64,000 bases of DNA, from NCBI RefSeq assembly GCF_000165425.1, contig NW_001799577.1, positions 124,001 through 188,000 on the forward strand, written 5' to 3'. The notes under the pieces were generated by a model. It saw only the letters and a list, made by a program, of their open reading frames with translations. It was not told the origin of the DNA and made no database searches. Source of the DNA: Paramecium tetraurelia. Its lineage: Eukaryota > Ciliophora > Oligohymenophorea > Peniculida > Parameciidae. Positions 51,980 through 64,000 of the stretch are shown piece by piece. A program made the position numbers and the translations under genes. The stretch's first letter is position 1; every line of letters begins with the position of its first letter.

Positions 51980-53028
51980 TCATAATTCTTCTTGTAGTTA
52001 TGGTTGCTAAAGGAGTGGTTGCTAGTTATCTGCCAACAATTATGATCTGCAATTTGGACAAGTTGATTGGATTTATAACCAGGCAGATATACAAGTGTTA
52101 TGAAAATGATGAAGTGGACTGCAAGGCATTTACAGGACTTCATCATCAGTTTGATAAGGTTGCATACAAATTGAGCATTCTTGTTCTCCTTCAATTATGT
52201 TAGGCTTATACAAAATCTTATTTTTCTGTAATTCACTCAATGCCATCAAAGCCTGTTATTTCTTTCTTCTATCAGTGAAACATCTAACTATTAGATAAAC
52301 CAAAATAAAAGGGAGCATGACCAATGCCAAAGCAGCTAGTAAATAATACTAGGAATATTATAAGAATAATAAAGCTCCGTAAATGTAGGTTTGAATAATT
52401 GGCCATCTATCGCATTTATTCCCTTCTGCGCCACTGTTCTGGGGATTAGATATTATATAATAAATCGTCCAAATAAATATTGCCTAATTAGTTGCATTGC
52501 TAAAGATGTTATTGTACTTGCAAAACCTACTTTAATTCACGATCTCTTATCTTATTTACAATTGCATTACATCTGCCTTTTTATCTAGTTCCATTGTTGA
52601 CAAGTTTGCAGTGGGATCAAAAACTATCTTAATCATTATTTGATACCTTCTGGAGCTATTGGATGATCTGTCACTTCATTTAATGGAACAAACACTATTT
52701 AAACATAATGGAAAGCTAAATGCTATTAAATTGATTGAATATTGGAGAAATGAAATAACTATCCGTACAAAACCAAACTAAAAATTGCTTGGAGACTGCT
52801 AAATAACACCCAATAATGTAAGTCATTCCACCCACAATCTTGTAAAGATAATAAAACTAAAATAATCGGCATGCTGATTATTAAGTATAATCTCTCAAGG
52901 AATAGGAAAAACACCCTCAATCTAAATTAATCCATTGCTCTTCCAAAAAGCTTTGTGAATTTAGGAACAGTGTTTCCTTCATTTTCATTATTAACCATTT
53001 GTTACCCTCCGTCTATTTGAGCATTCAT
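51980..53028 (-). CDS. Membrane RING-H2 E3 ubiquitin ligase-like protein
   Basis: 341 residues after one 23-nt intron (52624-52646). The N-terminal polar region is followed by hydrophobic segments (VFFLFLERLYLIISMPIILV, WVLFSSLQAIFSLVLY, AIFIWTIYYII, YLLAALALVMLPFILVYLIV), four or so membrane helices. The C-terminal RING-H2 finger is complete: CSICMQPY, then PCSPLHHFHNTCISAWL and CPNCR, with the two His of RING-H2 type. It resembles plant/protist multipass RING proteins. Open frames on the opposite strand at 52000-52203 and 52391-52588 are antisense shadows. Confidence 0.88.
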
Positions 53029-53718
53029 TTTCTATATTATTATATATATTATTGAATTCTAATATGTACATCAATTCGATTTCTGACACTCTTTGTAGTA
53101 TTTTTATATCCACAAAGACAAGGCAAATTCAGAATTCTTGTGCCTCTGACTAACAATAAAAAGTTAATTCATTTAAAATTACTCAAATCTTAAAAAATAA
53201 TCGAGTCTATTAATAATTTTAATACTAAATTATGTAAAATAAACTGTTTGTTCTGATATATTAGATACTAATTATGCTAAAAACAAAACTAAATTAAATA
53301 AATTGCCCTATGAGGATAAAATATAAAAAATAAATTATAAAAATGAGGGTTATAGTTGTAATAACTTTAATAGACATTCATTAATCAATTTTTAAATTGT
53401 AGAATTAGCTTTAAGAAAATTGTGCAAAGAAATTTTGCTTATTATATTTGTGTTATCAAATAGTTCATAATATCTTCGAAATCAATACAAAAACTGTAAT
53501 ATGAAGTTCCTTTTTATTTTAAAAATAATAATATCGCTTATATTTTAAGATTTATATTAAATATCATGATAAGTAACTAATTTTATAGAATAATCTCAAA
53601 ATTTAGAACTAAATTTAATAATTAATTATATATAAATATGTTAAAGCGATTTCTACCGCTAACTAAGTAAATTGCGTTTACTTTAAAAGGTTCTCCAAAA
53701 ACACTCTACATATTCAAA
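53029..53718. other. Intergenic region, no gene seen
   Basis: About 690 bp of AT-rich DNA between divergent genes. No frame, repeat array or RNA recognised. Confidence 0.45.
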
Positions 53719-55720
53719 ATGCAAATACCAAACCAAACTAATTTTAATAAAACATAATATAATTTTTCTTAGAATCATAAAATGTAATCCAATAAATTAT
53801 ATTAAGTTCATTAGAAGACGGGGATAATCATATTAAATCTATTTAAGAATAAATAGTGGCTTTGAATGATTTAGAAGATGTCTGTAACATCTAGTCTCAA
53901 GTTATAGAATATTTGGAGGATAATCTTAAAAATTTCGATGACAAATACTTTAATGTTATCTACATAGAAGAAATATTGGTTTTACATTGGTATTAAGTTG
54001 CCATTTATGCATATACATAGCATTAAAATCCTTTAAGTGGTGAATTTACTTAAAAACTAATAAATTGCGATTTATTAAAATAATTAGATATCATTAAACA
54101 ATATAAATTGCTAGATCAAATTAATGTGGAAAGATTGAAAGTTAAGTTGAATGCTGCAAGTATAATGTGCAAAATGATCAATTATGGTGTAGAAGCTGAT
54201 ATTAATTAATTACATGATTGGATGAAGTAATAAAATATAAATGATTATTAGTGATTATTTAGACTAACTTGAAATACACAATTAAATTATTTTAGAAATT
54301 TCTTCAAAGAACAAAGTTTAAGCATACTGCAATACTTTTAAGGATCTTTATATAAACTTCTACTTTTTTATTGCATAAATCCATAGGAAACGAAACTTAA
54401 TCGATGAATTTGAAAGATTTATAGATCAAGGAATTGAAGAAGTTAAATTTCAAGCCGAGAAGATTATATAAGAACCTAAAGGATAATTTGAGTTGAATTT
54501 GACTTTGTTGAATTTATTTGAGCTGTTCATTAGCATTAAATAAGCTGATGATATTAAATCAGAGTTTACTATAGATTTTGCTAATAAAATTGTAGATTTA
54601 ATTTCCACCTACTGGGAAGAGTCATTTGAAACATATGTTTTAGACATAAAAGTTAACTTTGCACAATTTTACTTAAGTTAAGATCTTTTTGACAAAGCAA
54701 CTAAGTTACTAGCTGATGTTTATTCAATAAGGACTGCTATTATTGAAGATAAAACATTATTTTCATGATACTCTAATATCTACTATTGCAAAAAAAGAGG
54801 GTTTTTGGAAGATATAAACATGAATGAGGTTATAACATTAGCTGATAATCTAAATATAACAGATTTGGATAAACCAATAATATTGCTACTGGATGTATGG
54901 TTAATTTAATTATATGTAGTTTAATATGTGTGTTTTTGATGACATTTTAGAAACATAGGATCTCGCTCAAATTAAAATCAGATTTGAAAAAGTTATTGAT
55001 AATATTAATGAACTAAGCAAATAAATTAAAGAGAACAAATTACCTGTATTTTATATTAGTAATACGATTCATAGGCTTAGATACCAATTTTTGATTGGAT
55101 TGATCAAGTGATGTAAAATAATCTATTAAAAAATAACGAATAATTAATTTTACCCATTTACAATGCATTGAATCAATTTAAGGATATTGAATTAGACATT
55201 GATCGTTAGAATTTGGAAAGAGATTTTTATTTAATAGTATTATCGTTTAAATTGACAGATTAAATAAACTTAACTTCTAAATAAAAAGTAAAAAATGCAG
55301 AGGACTTTGTAATTAAATAATTTATAAGCTATTCTAGGCAATTTTATACATTCAAAATTAGGAGTTGCAAAATATTGCACTTAATAAATTGCTGCTGTTG
55401 AATTTCTAATTAATTGATGAGGGCAAGTTAGAAGAATGCTAAGATATTATAGATTCATTATTAGCAATATTATAAAAAGGAAATTAAAATTTAAATAAAT
55501 TTTTTAAGTAATTCCAAAATTAGAAAAATTAGATTCTACGAGTAAAGAAAAATTAATGATTATTTTAGAATGTATTAATAAATTATATAAAGTATATTAT
55601 AGATACGATAATAAACTCTATATATAGGAATTTATTATCAAAATAAAAATCGACAGTTCATTTAAATAGCTATTAAACTATTATTAATTGAATGTTTAGT
55701 GTCATAATTAGCTATGTTGA
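53719..55720 (+). CDS. Unrecognised multi-exon helical (TPR-like) protein, structure incomplete
   Basis: Start MQIPNQTNFNKTQYNFS with a supported intron 53742-53820 region (GTAATCC...TTAAG, about 23 nt) leading into SLEDGDNHIKSIQEQIVALN. Successive open blocks read as amphipathic helices: FDDKYFNVIYIEEILVLHWY, FELFISIKQADDIKSEFT, FAQFYLSQDLFDKATKLLAD, NKLLLLNFQLIDEGKLEECQ and LMIILECINKLYKVYY. Spacing suggests TPR/HAT-type repeats. Several frame changes (near 54240, 54780, 54900, 55090 and 55380) must be introns, but not all were located. No family recognised. Could alternatively be a decayed gene; the long, biased blocks argue against that. End approximate. Confidence 0.45.
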
Positions 55721-55932
55721 TACTAAGTCTAATTATTTAATATTGATGTTTACGATAAATTTTCAAACAAATTTAGGACATAAATTAAAATTGTCATAAA
55801 TTTATCAATTTAATTATAAATTGCTCATTCATAAATCCATTAGTTTTAAAATTAAGAAATAACATATCACAAAACAAATGAAAAATCCTTTATATAAGAA
55901 ATTACGATAATCTCTAATAAAATAATGAAATT

Positions 55933-57769
55933 TCAGCTCAGTTATTTTTTTATTTTGTAATATTATTAAATTATCAATTACATTTCTGCTTCATCAGGTA
56001 ATGAATATAATTTGATATCTTATCTTGAGACTGAAAAGCTCTATATAAATGTGTCATTATATAATTACTTTTTTTAATACAGACAAAACATTCATGGCTC
56101 TTCGAGAATCAATCCATCGATGTTTTATCTTTGCTGAGTATTCATCAAACAGCTTAGTTATAATGTGTCTAAAAATTATCTAAGAAAAATACTATTCAAT
56201 ATTAATTCTAGCCTTTTAATCGCTTCCTCTTCCTTGATAAAGAACTTAAAGTTTTTCTTTGAATGCTTTAATAAATTTATCCTTGAAATTCTTTCGAACC
56301 AATCGTAGTTTTCTATAATTTCTTTAAATGCATTTAACTAAAACCTATTCAATATGGATACTTTTAGAAATTAATGAAATATGTTTGTTAATGAAAGTTT
56401 AATAAAGAATGATATCCACCAAGAATTCACTTAAAATTCCTTCGGCTCTTGTAATACATTTTTCTTAGATGTATTATGTATAAGTAGATAACACAAGAGA
56501 TGATTTACTTAGTGATCTTATGAATGGATTATCACCATATTTCCTTACTTCAATCAAAGCTTTAGTGTGCAATTACCAAACTAATAACTTAGCTTTAGCA
56601 GCGATTTTATTCTTGTGTCTTATTTTCTAGAATTAAAAACAAATTTACTTCTAATCTTCTATGAATTTATCTACAGACATTGAATATTGTTGTTATCAAT
56701 ATCCAATTCTTTTTAACAAATATTTGTAATTGTAATTCTTTCTAATGAACCTTTTCTACTTCTCTGAACTACACTATTTAATCTTTGACTAATAATTTGA
56801 TTAATCTTGTTTATCTGACTTCTTTTTAAATCCATTTTGATTTTTGAATTGTTTCTTAAGATTTAGTATGTCTATCTAATATATTCTGAATTGTATTACG
56901 CTTTGCCTTTAGTATTTCATCTAATTTCGAATAGGTTTTGGTTTTAGCCATTTCAATATTTTATAGAATTTTATCTTTTGGATGAATGGTCCTTCTTTCA
57001 GGAAAAGTATCAATATTTAGCATTGATTAGACTTATTTTTATGCATTTGTGGGTGTGTATTACTCTCCAAAAGTGATTTACATACCTATGATGGCATCAA
57101 ATTCACTATAAAAGGTTATATACACATATTCATCAAAAAATAATTTCGAGTTCTGTTTAGAGTTAACCTTTACAAATCTACTTTAAACTGTTTGATCAGC
57201 ATTAAATTTGTTTGGGAATTCTATTGAAGTCGATACGAATAGCTTGTATTGAGTGCTAGTTATTTTGGAAGGGAAGTTCAATAAGATCTGCAAGGGAGCT
57301 AAAAGTTGATGACTAATTACGATTACATTATTTTCCTTTAATTTTAATCCTAAAGTAATAAAATCTAAATCTGACTATTTATATCCTATTAATATATTCT
57401 ATTTCCAGATCAGATTACTATAATCCATCGAAGGTTTTTAATAACTTCTTCTGTTGTTATATTATTTTGGGTTGCTCAATAAACTTTTATTTTGCTTCAA
57501 TCTTAGTATTAGTTTTGTCTATTTCTTGTATGGTATTGTAATTCTTCTCAAATTCATTGTATATTTCGAGAATGTCATTATCTAATTATAGAAATTGAGA
57601 TTCAGGATGAGAGGATGTATAAATTTTAGATCGAGTCATTTGTGATTGACTCATGGAAAGATGTCTCATAGAACCTTGCACTGTACTAAGAATATTTTCT
57701 TAATTACTGATAAGAAGGACTAGTTATTTTTGATAAACTTCTCTCTATTTGACTAAGCTAGGTAATCAT
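55933..57769 (-). CDS. IQ/coiled-coil protein, tandem paralogue A
   Basis: Starts MITQLSQIERSLSKI (ATG 57767-57769); first intron 57686-57707 (22 nt). Ordered blocks: LDNDILEIYNEFEKNYNTIQ, then RFRFYYFRIKIKGK, then a beta-rich module SPLQILLNFPSK ... IEFPNKFNADQ ... DEYVYITFYSEFD, then a long K/R/Q-rich helical region, then DEYSAKIKHRWIDSRRAM and a C-terminal DIKLYSLPDEAEMQ block ending at TGA 55933-55935. Each block has a counterpart in the upstream gene at 57876-59851, so the two are clear paralogues. Function unknown; the basic helices may bind calmodulin. Interior introns only partly assigned. Confidence 0.65.
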
Positions 57770-57875
57770 AATAATTATTGTTATAAATTATTATTATTGA
57801 TTATTATTATCATTAATATTAGTTTAAATGAATAGAAAATACAGAAATTTTAATTCTAGAATTAAGATGTTGGAT

Positions 57876-59851
57876 TCAATATAATTTTTTAATTTTAGCA
57901 TATTGATCAATTAATTAAGTTAATTCGTATTCATTTGGCATGTCATATAATTTTGGTTCGGTAAAATTCAATGCCACATTTTAAATTTTCTAATTTAACT
58001 TGAATAAAAACTTACTTTTGCCCTATTCTTTTCTTTGAAAGTTCTATTAATGTAATTCATCCACCGAGCCCTAGCTTTTTCGCAGTAGTCATCAATCAGA
58101 CTCTACATTACAGGTCTAAATCAATTTAAATTATTTACACATCGATTTGAACTGTAGGCCTTTTCCCATCACTGAATAAATTTCGAACATCTTTTTATCT
58201 CCTTAATTAATAAACGACATCACTTATATTCTCTTTTATCTATTTCCAAAACTTATCTCTAAACATTCTTCGTTTTTACTTCAAACTTCGAAACTTTCTT
58301 TGAATTGTTTTCACTAAATCAATTATATTTTCTATACCTTTCTTTATTAGACTCTATTATTTATTTAATGTTGTTAGATAGAGCAGCATCTTCTTAATAA
58401 AACGAGTGATAACATCTTCAGCTAACAACTTTGTTTTCTTTTTTATCAAGAAAGCATAAGATTATAAGATCAATTTTGATTTGAATATTGTTCTCTCCTT
58501 AGGAGTTGATCCATATATTTAAACTTTCATTAATGCCATTGTTTTTAATTACCAAACTAATAATTTTCCTTTTGCTTGGGCCTTCTTATGTCGTTTGATA
58601 TCCTTTTATCATTTTTTAAATTACTTCTAATTTTGTTTTCACTTCTTTACAAAAATCAAACAAACTCACTATCTAGCACCAAGAATTTTAAAACAATTTT
58701 GTTTGTTCTCTCCTCTACTTCACTATTTTTTCTATTTCTCTGTATTAATTTATCGATTCTCTGGCTAAAACTTTGCATACTTTATCAACTTGTTTTTCTT
58801 CTTAAATAACTTTTTTATTTGTTAACACTAACTATTGTTTGAACTCTCTTTCTACCTTTCATTAATTCATTATTTACTTTATTTTATTCAAAGTTTTTCG
58901 TCTTTAGCAAATACTATTTCATATCCAAATTGTAAATAATTTTATCTCTCCTAATAACCCTTTGAGTTTGTGGACGAATATCCAAAAGGTCTTCTTCTAC
59001 TTACTTTTTTCGAGGTGCAATCTTCTGAATTGGGTTTCCAAAGATGATATCAATTGTAACTTCGAAGTCTATGTCTGAGTAAATTGTAATGTATAGAAAT
59101 TCCTTGGAAAAATAAGGTTGATTGTGATCAGCATACATTTTGGCATTTTTAGCTTAAATGATTTATTCAGAGTTGAATTTAGTTGGAAACTCAGCCTTTG
59201 ATGATATGAACATTCTAATATTAGAACTTTGAACTCTATCTGGACAATGTAAAAATATCTGAACAGGAGACATTCTGCCTTTTGTTTTTATTCTAAAATA
59301 ATAGAATTTAAATCTCTGTATTTTCACTCTGTTCAGTTTATTTAAATCATTTAATTTTAATTTTTCATCACTAATAGCTAAAAAGTCTTAAGAATCAATT
59401 GTAAATTAAGGCTAATTAACTTACTAAATTTATATATCAACAAATTTCTCCACTTTATTTAAAGTGGTATAATTCTTTTCATATTCATTGTACAACTCAA
59501 GGATATCATCAGATAAAAATTCCTCATTGTTAAATAATGTCATTTATTTTCGGCTTTTGATTTTTCCAAACTTATTCACTCTAATTTATTGCTAAGCACT
59601 CTCCATCTAAGTCATAAAAGTATGACAAGATGATGTAGCTGAATGACTTTATTTTTCCACAAAGAAAGGTTAGAGTTTATTTGAATCCTGTATTTTTTTT
59701 AATTCTTTGTTGAAGAATCCTCTATGATAAAATAAGTCTTTTACAAAGTTCTTGAGTTACTGGGGCTATGAAATGTAGATTGAGTATAAGGAGTATGAGT
59801 AGATTTACTTTCTAGTAATTTTGTTCTTACTATCCCAGGATTAGTTATCAT
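57876..59851 (-). CDS. IQ/coiled-coil protein, tandem paralogue B
   Basis: Starts MITNPGIVRTKLLESK (ATG 59849-59851) with a 23-nt intron soon after. Blocks: LSDDILELYNEYEKNYTTLN, KIQRFKFYYFRIKTKGRM, the module SPVQIFLHCPDR ... AEFPTKFNSEQ ... KEFLYITIYSDID, a long helical region with IQ-like IQRKFRSLKQKRRMF, DDYCEKARARWMNYINRTFK, and finally EPKLYDMPNEYELTQLIDQY to TGA 57876-57878. Same strand as paralogue A, 106 bp upstream of it, same block order, moderate identity: an old tandem duplication. Two interior splice sites remain ambiguous. IQ-like helices suggest calmodulin-regulated behaviour, an inference. Confidence 0.68.
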
Positions 59852-60016
59852 ATTTTTAATAAATTTTAGTATAAATATAATTGGAAAAATGATTGTTATA
59901 ATCTGTTACTCTTCCATTTTAATTAAATAGGTAAGCATATAAATAATTATTTTAACTTAAAGATTGAAATTTCTATTTTATTTGAAAATGAATTCATACA
60001 TTATATAAAAATTAAT

Positions 60017-61667
60017 TCATTCTTTATGTTATAGTAATGCTCTCGTAATTTCAGTAAGTAAAGAGGGTTGTAGTTCTAGCTTTTCATATTTTGGAGATTC
60101 AGATATAATATTGATATTCTTGAGTAAATGATTCATACAAGCATTTTTTAATGAATGAGCAGAACACTTTTATGCAAAGATTAATAAATCACAAACAGTT
60201 TCATTACTTATATATTTCTTAATACTCTTCTGCATTAGATTCTTAAGTCCATCAATCAAGTATTGATCAGCCAAACCTAGGATAGAACTTAAACTTACTT
60301 AAGATTTCTCCCATTAATTCTATATCCAACTCAGCCACGTTGATAAATCCTGTATAAACAAAAAGGAGAAAAATATAGAAGGATTTATAAGAATAATTTT
60401 CTATGATTAATGTCTCCTAATCACTTTCTTTTGTATCTGAGAAAAAGAGAGCTTTGAATTACAGAGATTAAGCAGCCAAATAAACTAAAATTTAAATGGT
60501 ATATTTGATTACTTTTATGAGCATAGATCTTTTAATTACCAATTAAGAATGCAATGTCACTTAGTTCTTCATTATTGAATAGATTTTTATGTATATTTGA
60601 AATGACTCTTTAATAATTTTCTTCTTAAATTGTACGATTTTCTAATAATCCAACATCTAACACATAAAGATCATTCAGCCATTTGTTACCATCGAATCCA
60701 CCAAAGATGTAGATAAGATCATTTTCTACAATTTCAATAGATAATATATACCTGTGGCAGTTGCTGAATGTCTCTGTCTTGGCTATGGGATCTGAGATAA
60801 GGCTACCTCCTCCATTTATAAATGGGTTCCAGTTCCATGATGATTAGGAATGACCCACTGATAAGTTAAGAAATTAAAAATAAATAGATCATTTGACCTA
60901 CCTGAACCATCATAGCCACCAAATACGTAGATATTGTTTTAAATTAAATTAGCGGTATGTCCTCTCAATCCTTTAGGCAAAGTACCTTTGGTAAGCACTT
61001 GAGTCCATTCCAATTTATAAGTATTGAATACATGCAGATCCTACAAATGTTATGCTCCAGAATGGCCACCAAACAAATACAAATTTTCCTTATATCTACT
61101 ATAATTATTTAGTTACCTGGTCATTGTATGCGCATTTCGAGCAGTTGGTATTGTTCCACTCACAGTTGGTTACAACCATCTATTTTCTTAAATATCATAT
61201 ATTTCTATCTCATTAAAGCATTCTTGACCATCATAACCACCAAATAAGTAGAGTTTCTTAGAAACTATATTCAAAGAGTGACATGCTCTTGCAGTAGGTA
61301 TCTAACCTTGCGGATGCACTTTGTACCAACTAGCTTATCCATGTTATCCATTTGTCTCCAAATAATAAAGATCATCTAGCCAAGTATTCCCATTATGACC
61401 TCCATGAACATACAATTTTGTTTGATAAACTGCAGTTGTGTGATTGTTTCGATAAGATGGCAACTCTCCATTTGTTTATAATTCTGACCATTAATTTGAA
61501 TTCAGATCATATATATGAATGTCAGCAAGGGCGTTCATTCCATTCCAACCCCCAAATATAAATAGTTTTCCCATTATTAGATCACAGGAATGAGCTGCCC
61601 TGTCTCCTGGCTATTTACCTGATGGATCAATTTTCCTCCAGATCATTCTATTGTTATTTTACATCAT
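60017..61667 (-). CDS. Kelch-repeat / BTB / BACK-like protein
   Basis: Starts MMQNNNRMIWRKIDPSG. Six Kelch blades follow, each with a GG doublet and spaced Y and W: KLFIFGGWNG, KLYVHGGHNG, KLYLFGGYDG, NLYLFGGHSG, NIYVFGGYDG and LIYIFGGFDG. A BTB domain comes next (LYLAAQSLQFKALFFSD, SFYIFLLFVYTG), then a BACK-like helical end (ADQYLIDGLKNLMQ, LLIFAQKCSAHSLKNACMNH). The order Kelch then BTB is that of LZTR1/RLD-type proteins, which act as Cullin-3 substrate adaptors. Supported introns include about 25 nt after the fifth blade and 22 nt near 60290. Stop TGA 60017-60019. The start is 11 bp from the previous gene's stop. Confidence 0.88.
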
Positions 61668-61678
61668 TATTATAATAA

Positions 61679-62577
61679 TCACAAATTTCTCTCTAAAAAT
61701 AAATATCTGAAGAAATCGAATCTCACTATGTCCTCCTTAGGATCAATTTCCTTTGCAAATTCACCCTAAAACAGATTTGCTGCAAATCCAAACTCTTTTA
61801 GTATTCCGCCTAATGTAGGTTCAACATTATATTTAAATATCTATAATATATCGATATAATTGATACTTTGACAAAATTACTAAAGTCCTTGATATTCATA
61901 TAACCTTTGCTCTGATCAAATAAGTTCCAATAACCGTATGAGCAAATCTCTCTAAATAAAAGATCCTAACCAAGAGATCTTTCATATGTAGCTAAAACTT
62001 TTGTTTAAACTAGAGTAGCTATTTCTTCAAATGTTAATAATCTATTCATGTTCATTGGATAGCCCATGTTGTAATGCACCATTTACAACACACACCAATT
62101 ATCGACTGGGATCATAAATTAATTTACTCTTGTGTAATCCTGATATTTATTATTAAAAATACATTGAAAACATTGAGCAATTCAGATGGTCTGAGTCCTT
62201 TTTCTCCTTTAGCAATGAAAACTTCATAGGATCTTCTCAATTCATTTAATTATTTCCCAGTAACTTAATGTTATTGTGGTAATTCTAGGGTTCGTTCTTT
62301 GATATAATCAGTCCAAGCTTAAAATTCTTGTGTTGCTAATTATTTTCTTGTTTCTATTTCTTTTGATTATCTATATTGTTATCTCGTTGGAGTGAGTCTT
62401 TTTATTAGATTCTCATAATTGTTGCAATGATATAATCCCTAGCCAAATGGTTGTCTTCCTTCAATTTCTCTCATTTGTAAATGAACTTACTTTACAAATT
62501 TTGGCAATTTATCTAAATAGATACTCTAAATTACATGGATTAACAAATTCAATCAAGCCCTTTGTTGCTACACTCAT
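61679..62577 (-). CDS. Uncharacterised protein, possible divergent EF-hand fold
   Basis: 273 residues after three introns (28, 23 and 26 nt) that together give an exact frame. Starts MSVATKGLIEFVNPCNLEYL. Middle region is charged and helical (KEIETRKQLATQEFQAWTDY, LNELRRSYEVFIAKGEKGLR). The C-terminal half contains FDQSKGYMNIKDFSNFV, which has the outline of a degenerate EF-hand loop, and ends FDFFRYLFLERNL. No catalytic motif. Its stop lies only 11 bp from the Kelch-BTB start on the same strand, with no room for a normal 3' region plus promoter, so their transcripts may overlap. Confidence 0.6.
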
Positions 62578-62621
62578 TTAATTTTTAATTAAAATTTTAT
62601 ACTTTTACATTCTGAATCGAC

Positions 62622-64000
62622 ATGGATGTGTTTTTAATAATAATAATATGCGTTCTGGGATTGCTATTGATGTACGTGAACATATATCTACTTGCTTTAT
62701 ATTGCCATCCTGAAGATGGTGGATTCGGATCAACATTATTTTGTAAAATAGTTGTTGTACTGGGATTAAGCCTTTCTTGGTGCTAAACATTGATGTTAAC
62801 TTTGGATGTTACTAATGAAAGAGAATAATAAGGCTTGGACATGCATTTATGCTGGATAATCATTTATATATCAGTATTTGTAATGCTGGTATTACTGATA
62901 CCTCTTGCCATTTTTTATTATGAATCAGACGATGAAAAACCAATTGTAATAATTAACATTATCTAAGTGTCAAAGAATAAGCTTAACAATAGTTTAAGAA
63001 TTTATGGTCCTTGTATTTGCTTTCTTAACTATTTTCTTAACCTATTTCTGGTTAAGAGATGCCTTAGTACCTGTTACTGTTTAAGTATAAGATGCGGCAC
63101 TCCAATTCGAATCAAGTGAGATCGATCTTAACATTGATACCTTTACAATAACCGAAGAAAAACAGGATCACATTGCTACAACTATCGATCCAATCACATT
63201 TACTATCGGATTGATGTGCTTCCTTGGTTATTTCTTCTTAATTTTATATGGAGGCATTGGCATGGTTGCTTTGCCTTTAGACCTTGTGTGCTCATATGGA
63301 ACAAGACCAGTTTTTGTATTTATTATATAATACTCTAGAAAAGTGCTTCTTAAGCGACAGAAAAAAAAAATAGATTAAAAAGATTAGTAGCCTAGATGAT
63401 TGGTTATGCCAAATAATTAAGAGACATGGAGAAAGATGTGAAATGTGCAACTGGATGGTGGTCAAGAAGGAAATAAAATACTAAAGTAGAAAAAAGATAT
63501 TAGAAATTGGTTTCTGCAGTTAGTGAACTAGAAGAAGAATTTGAAATATTTTTGCTAGAATTAGATATTGGTAATGCCAATCCATTAGTTTACATTTTTA
63601 AATTGTTATTAGGAATTGTCTTATTCATCATTACATTAGCTTGGCTATTACACCTATTATTGTATGTAATAATAACCGTTGATGGAATCCCATTTTCCCC
63701 TTGGTTAAATAAGCTGTTTATATAATTAGATATTTATAATGTGGCATTTCTTTCTGTGTTTTTCTTTGGATTGTTTACACTTTATTTATTATGGTGTGTC
63801 ACCAAAGGAAATTTAGTATTTTCAATGCCATGGATTTTCAAATTTCATCCAATGAAGTAATCAAAATTTGTATTATTAGAATAAATGAAACTTGGATGAA
63901 CTCATTTTTATTCAACATTGTTCTGATTTTGATCAGTTCAGTTGCATTGTGCCACTTTAGTACTTGTGTCTTCTCTTAATATACGAGATTAACAACTGTA
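62622..64000 (+). CDS. LMBR1/LIMR-like multipass membrane protein, cut by right window edge
   Basis: Starts MDVFLIIIICVLGLLLMYVN. Conserved-looking blocks: SWCQTLMLTLDVTN, LCWIIIYISVFVMLVLLIPL with FYYES, GGIGMVALPLDLVCSYGTRP, WWSRRKQNTKVEKRYQKL, then IVLFIITLAWLLHLLLYVI, HPMK and NSFLFNIVLILISS, in the order found in LMBR1-like/LMBD proteins (nine-helix membrane proteins; receptor-like or lysosomal). Introns at about 62944-62965 (22 nt) and 63858-63880 (23 nt). At the A10 run 63361-63370 the frame before (YSRKVLLKRQK) and after (RLVAQMIGYAKQLRD) are offset, so an indel is suspected. The C-terminus lies beyond 64000. Confidence 0.8.

Noticed and set aside
52000-52588. Plus-strand frames that look like small proteins
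   Set aside because: They are antisense to the RING-H2 gene, whose finger and introns give a complete minus-strand product.

Overview
This window is macronuclear-type DNA of a ciliate, most likely a Paramecium species. In alpha-tubulin, eL22, uS8, PARG, UAP1 and many other genes, TAA and TAG fall at glutamine positions and TGA is the only stop. Genes are packed on both strands with gaps often under 100 bp. Introns are tiny: nearly all those resolved are 18-37 nt, GT...AG, usually ending TAG. The DNA is AT-rich and has no bacterial-type operon signals. Intron positions given here were inferred from reading-frame continuity and protein-family conservation, not from transcripts.

Layout, left to right. 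1-11.4 kb: a PH/coiled-coil/CLU-like protein running off the left edge (-), an Enhancer-of-polycomb homologue (+), ribosomal protein uS8 (-), a FYVE-like coiled-coil protein (+) and an EF-hand protein (-). 11.8-13.2 kb: alpha-tubulin. 14-31 kb: a region dominated by cyclic-nucleotide signalling: a soluble-type adenylyl cyclase with a PH domain (+), eL22 (+), PARG (-), a PKA regulatory subunit (-), UAP1 with a Q-rich tail (+), and a P4-ATPase-like/guanylyl cyclase fusion of about 7.4 kb (-). 31-42 kb: SAM, ankyrin, RRM-like, Rab6-like, coiled-coil, F-box-like and OTU-like/cold-shock proteins, plus small unknowns. 42.8-46.6 kb: a USP deubiquitinase, a mitochondrial carrier, a GLTP-domain protein and a four-EF-hand calcium sensor. 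48.6-53 kb: an OST3/OST6 subunit, a kinase-like protein lacking HRD Asp and DFG, a calcineurin-B-like protein interrupted by a 150-N assembly gap, and a membrane RING-H2 protein. 53.7-64 kb: an unrecognised helical protein, two tandem IQ/coiled-coil paralogues, a Kelch-BTB protein, a small unknown, and an LMBR1-like membrane protein running off the right edge.

Functional links: cyclase, PKA-R and guanylyl cyclase belong to cAMP/cGMP signalling, the system that controls ciliary beating and excitability in ciliates. Several calcium sensors and two other membrane-signalling proteins lie nearby. Physical proximity may still be chance at this gene density. Four otherwise good genes contain apparent single-base frame breaks, one at an A10 run and one at the gap edge, so assembly indels are likely in places.
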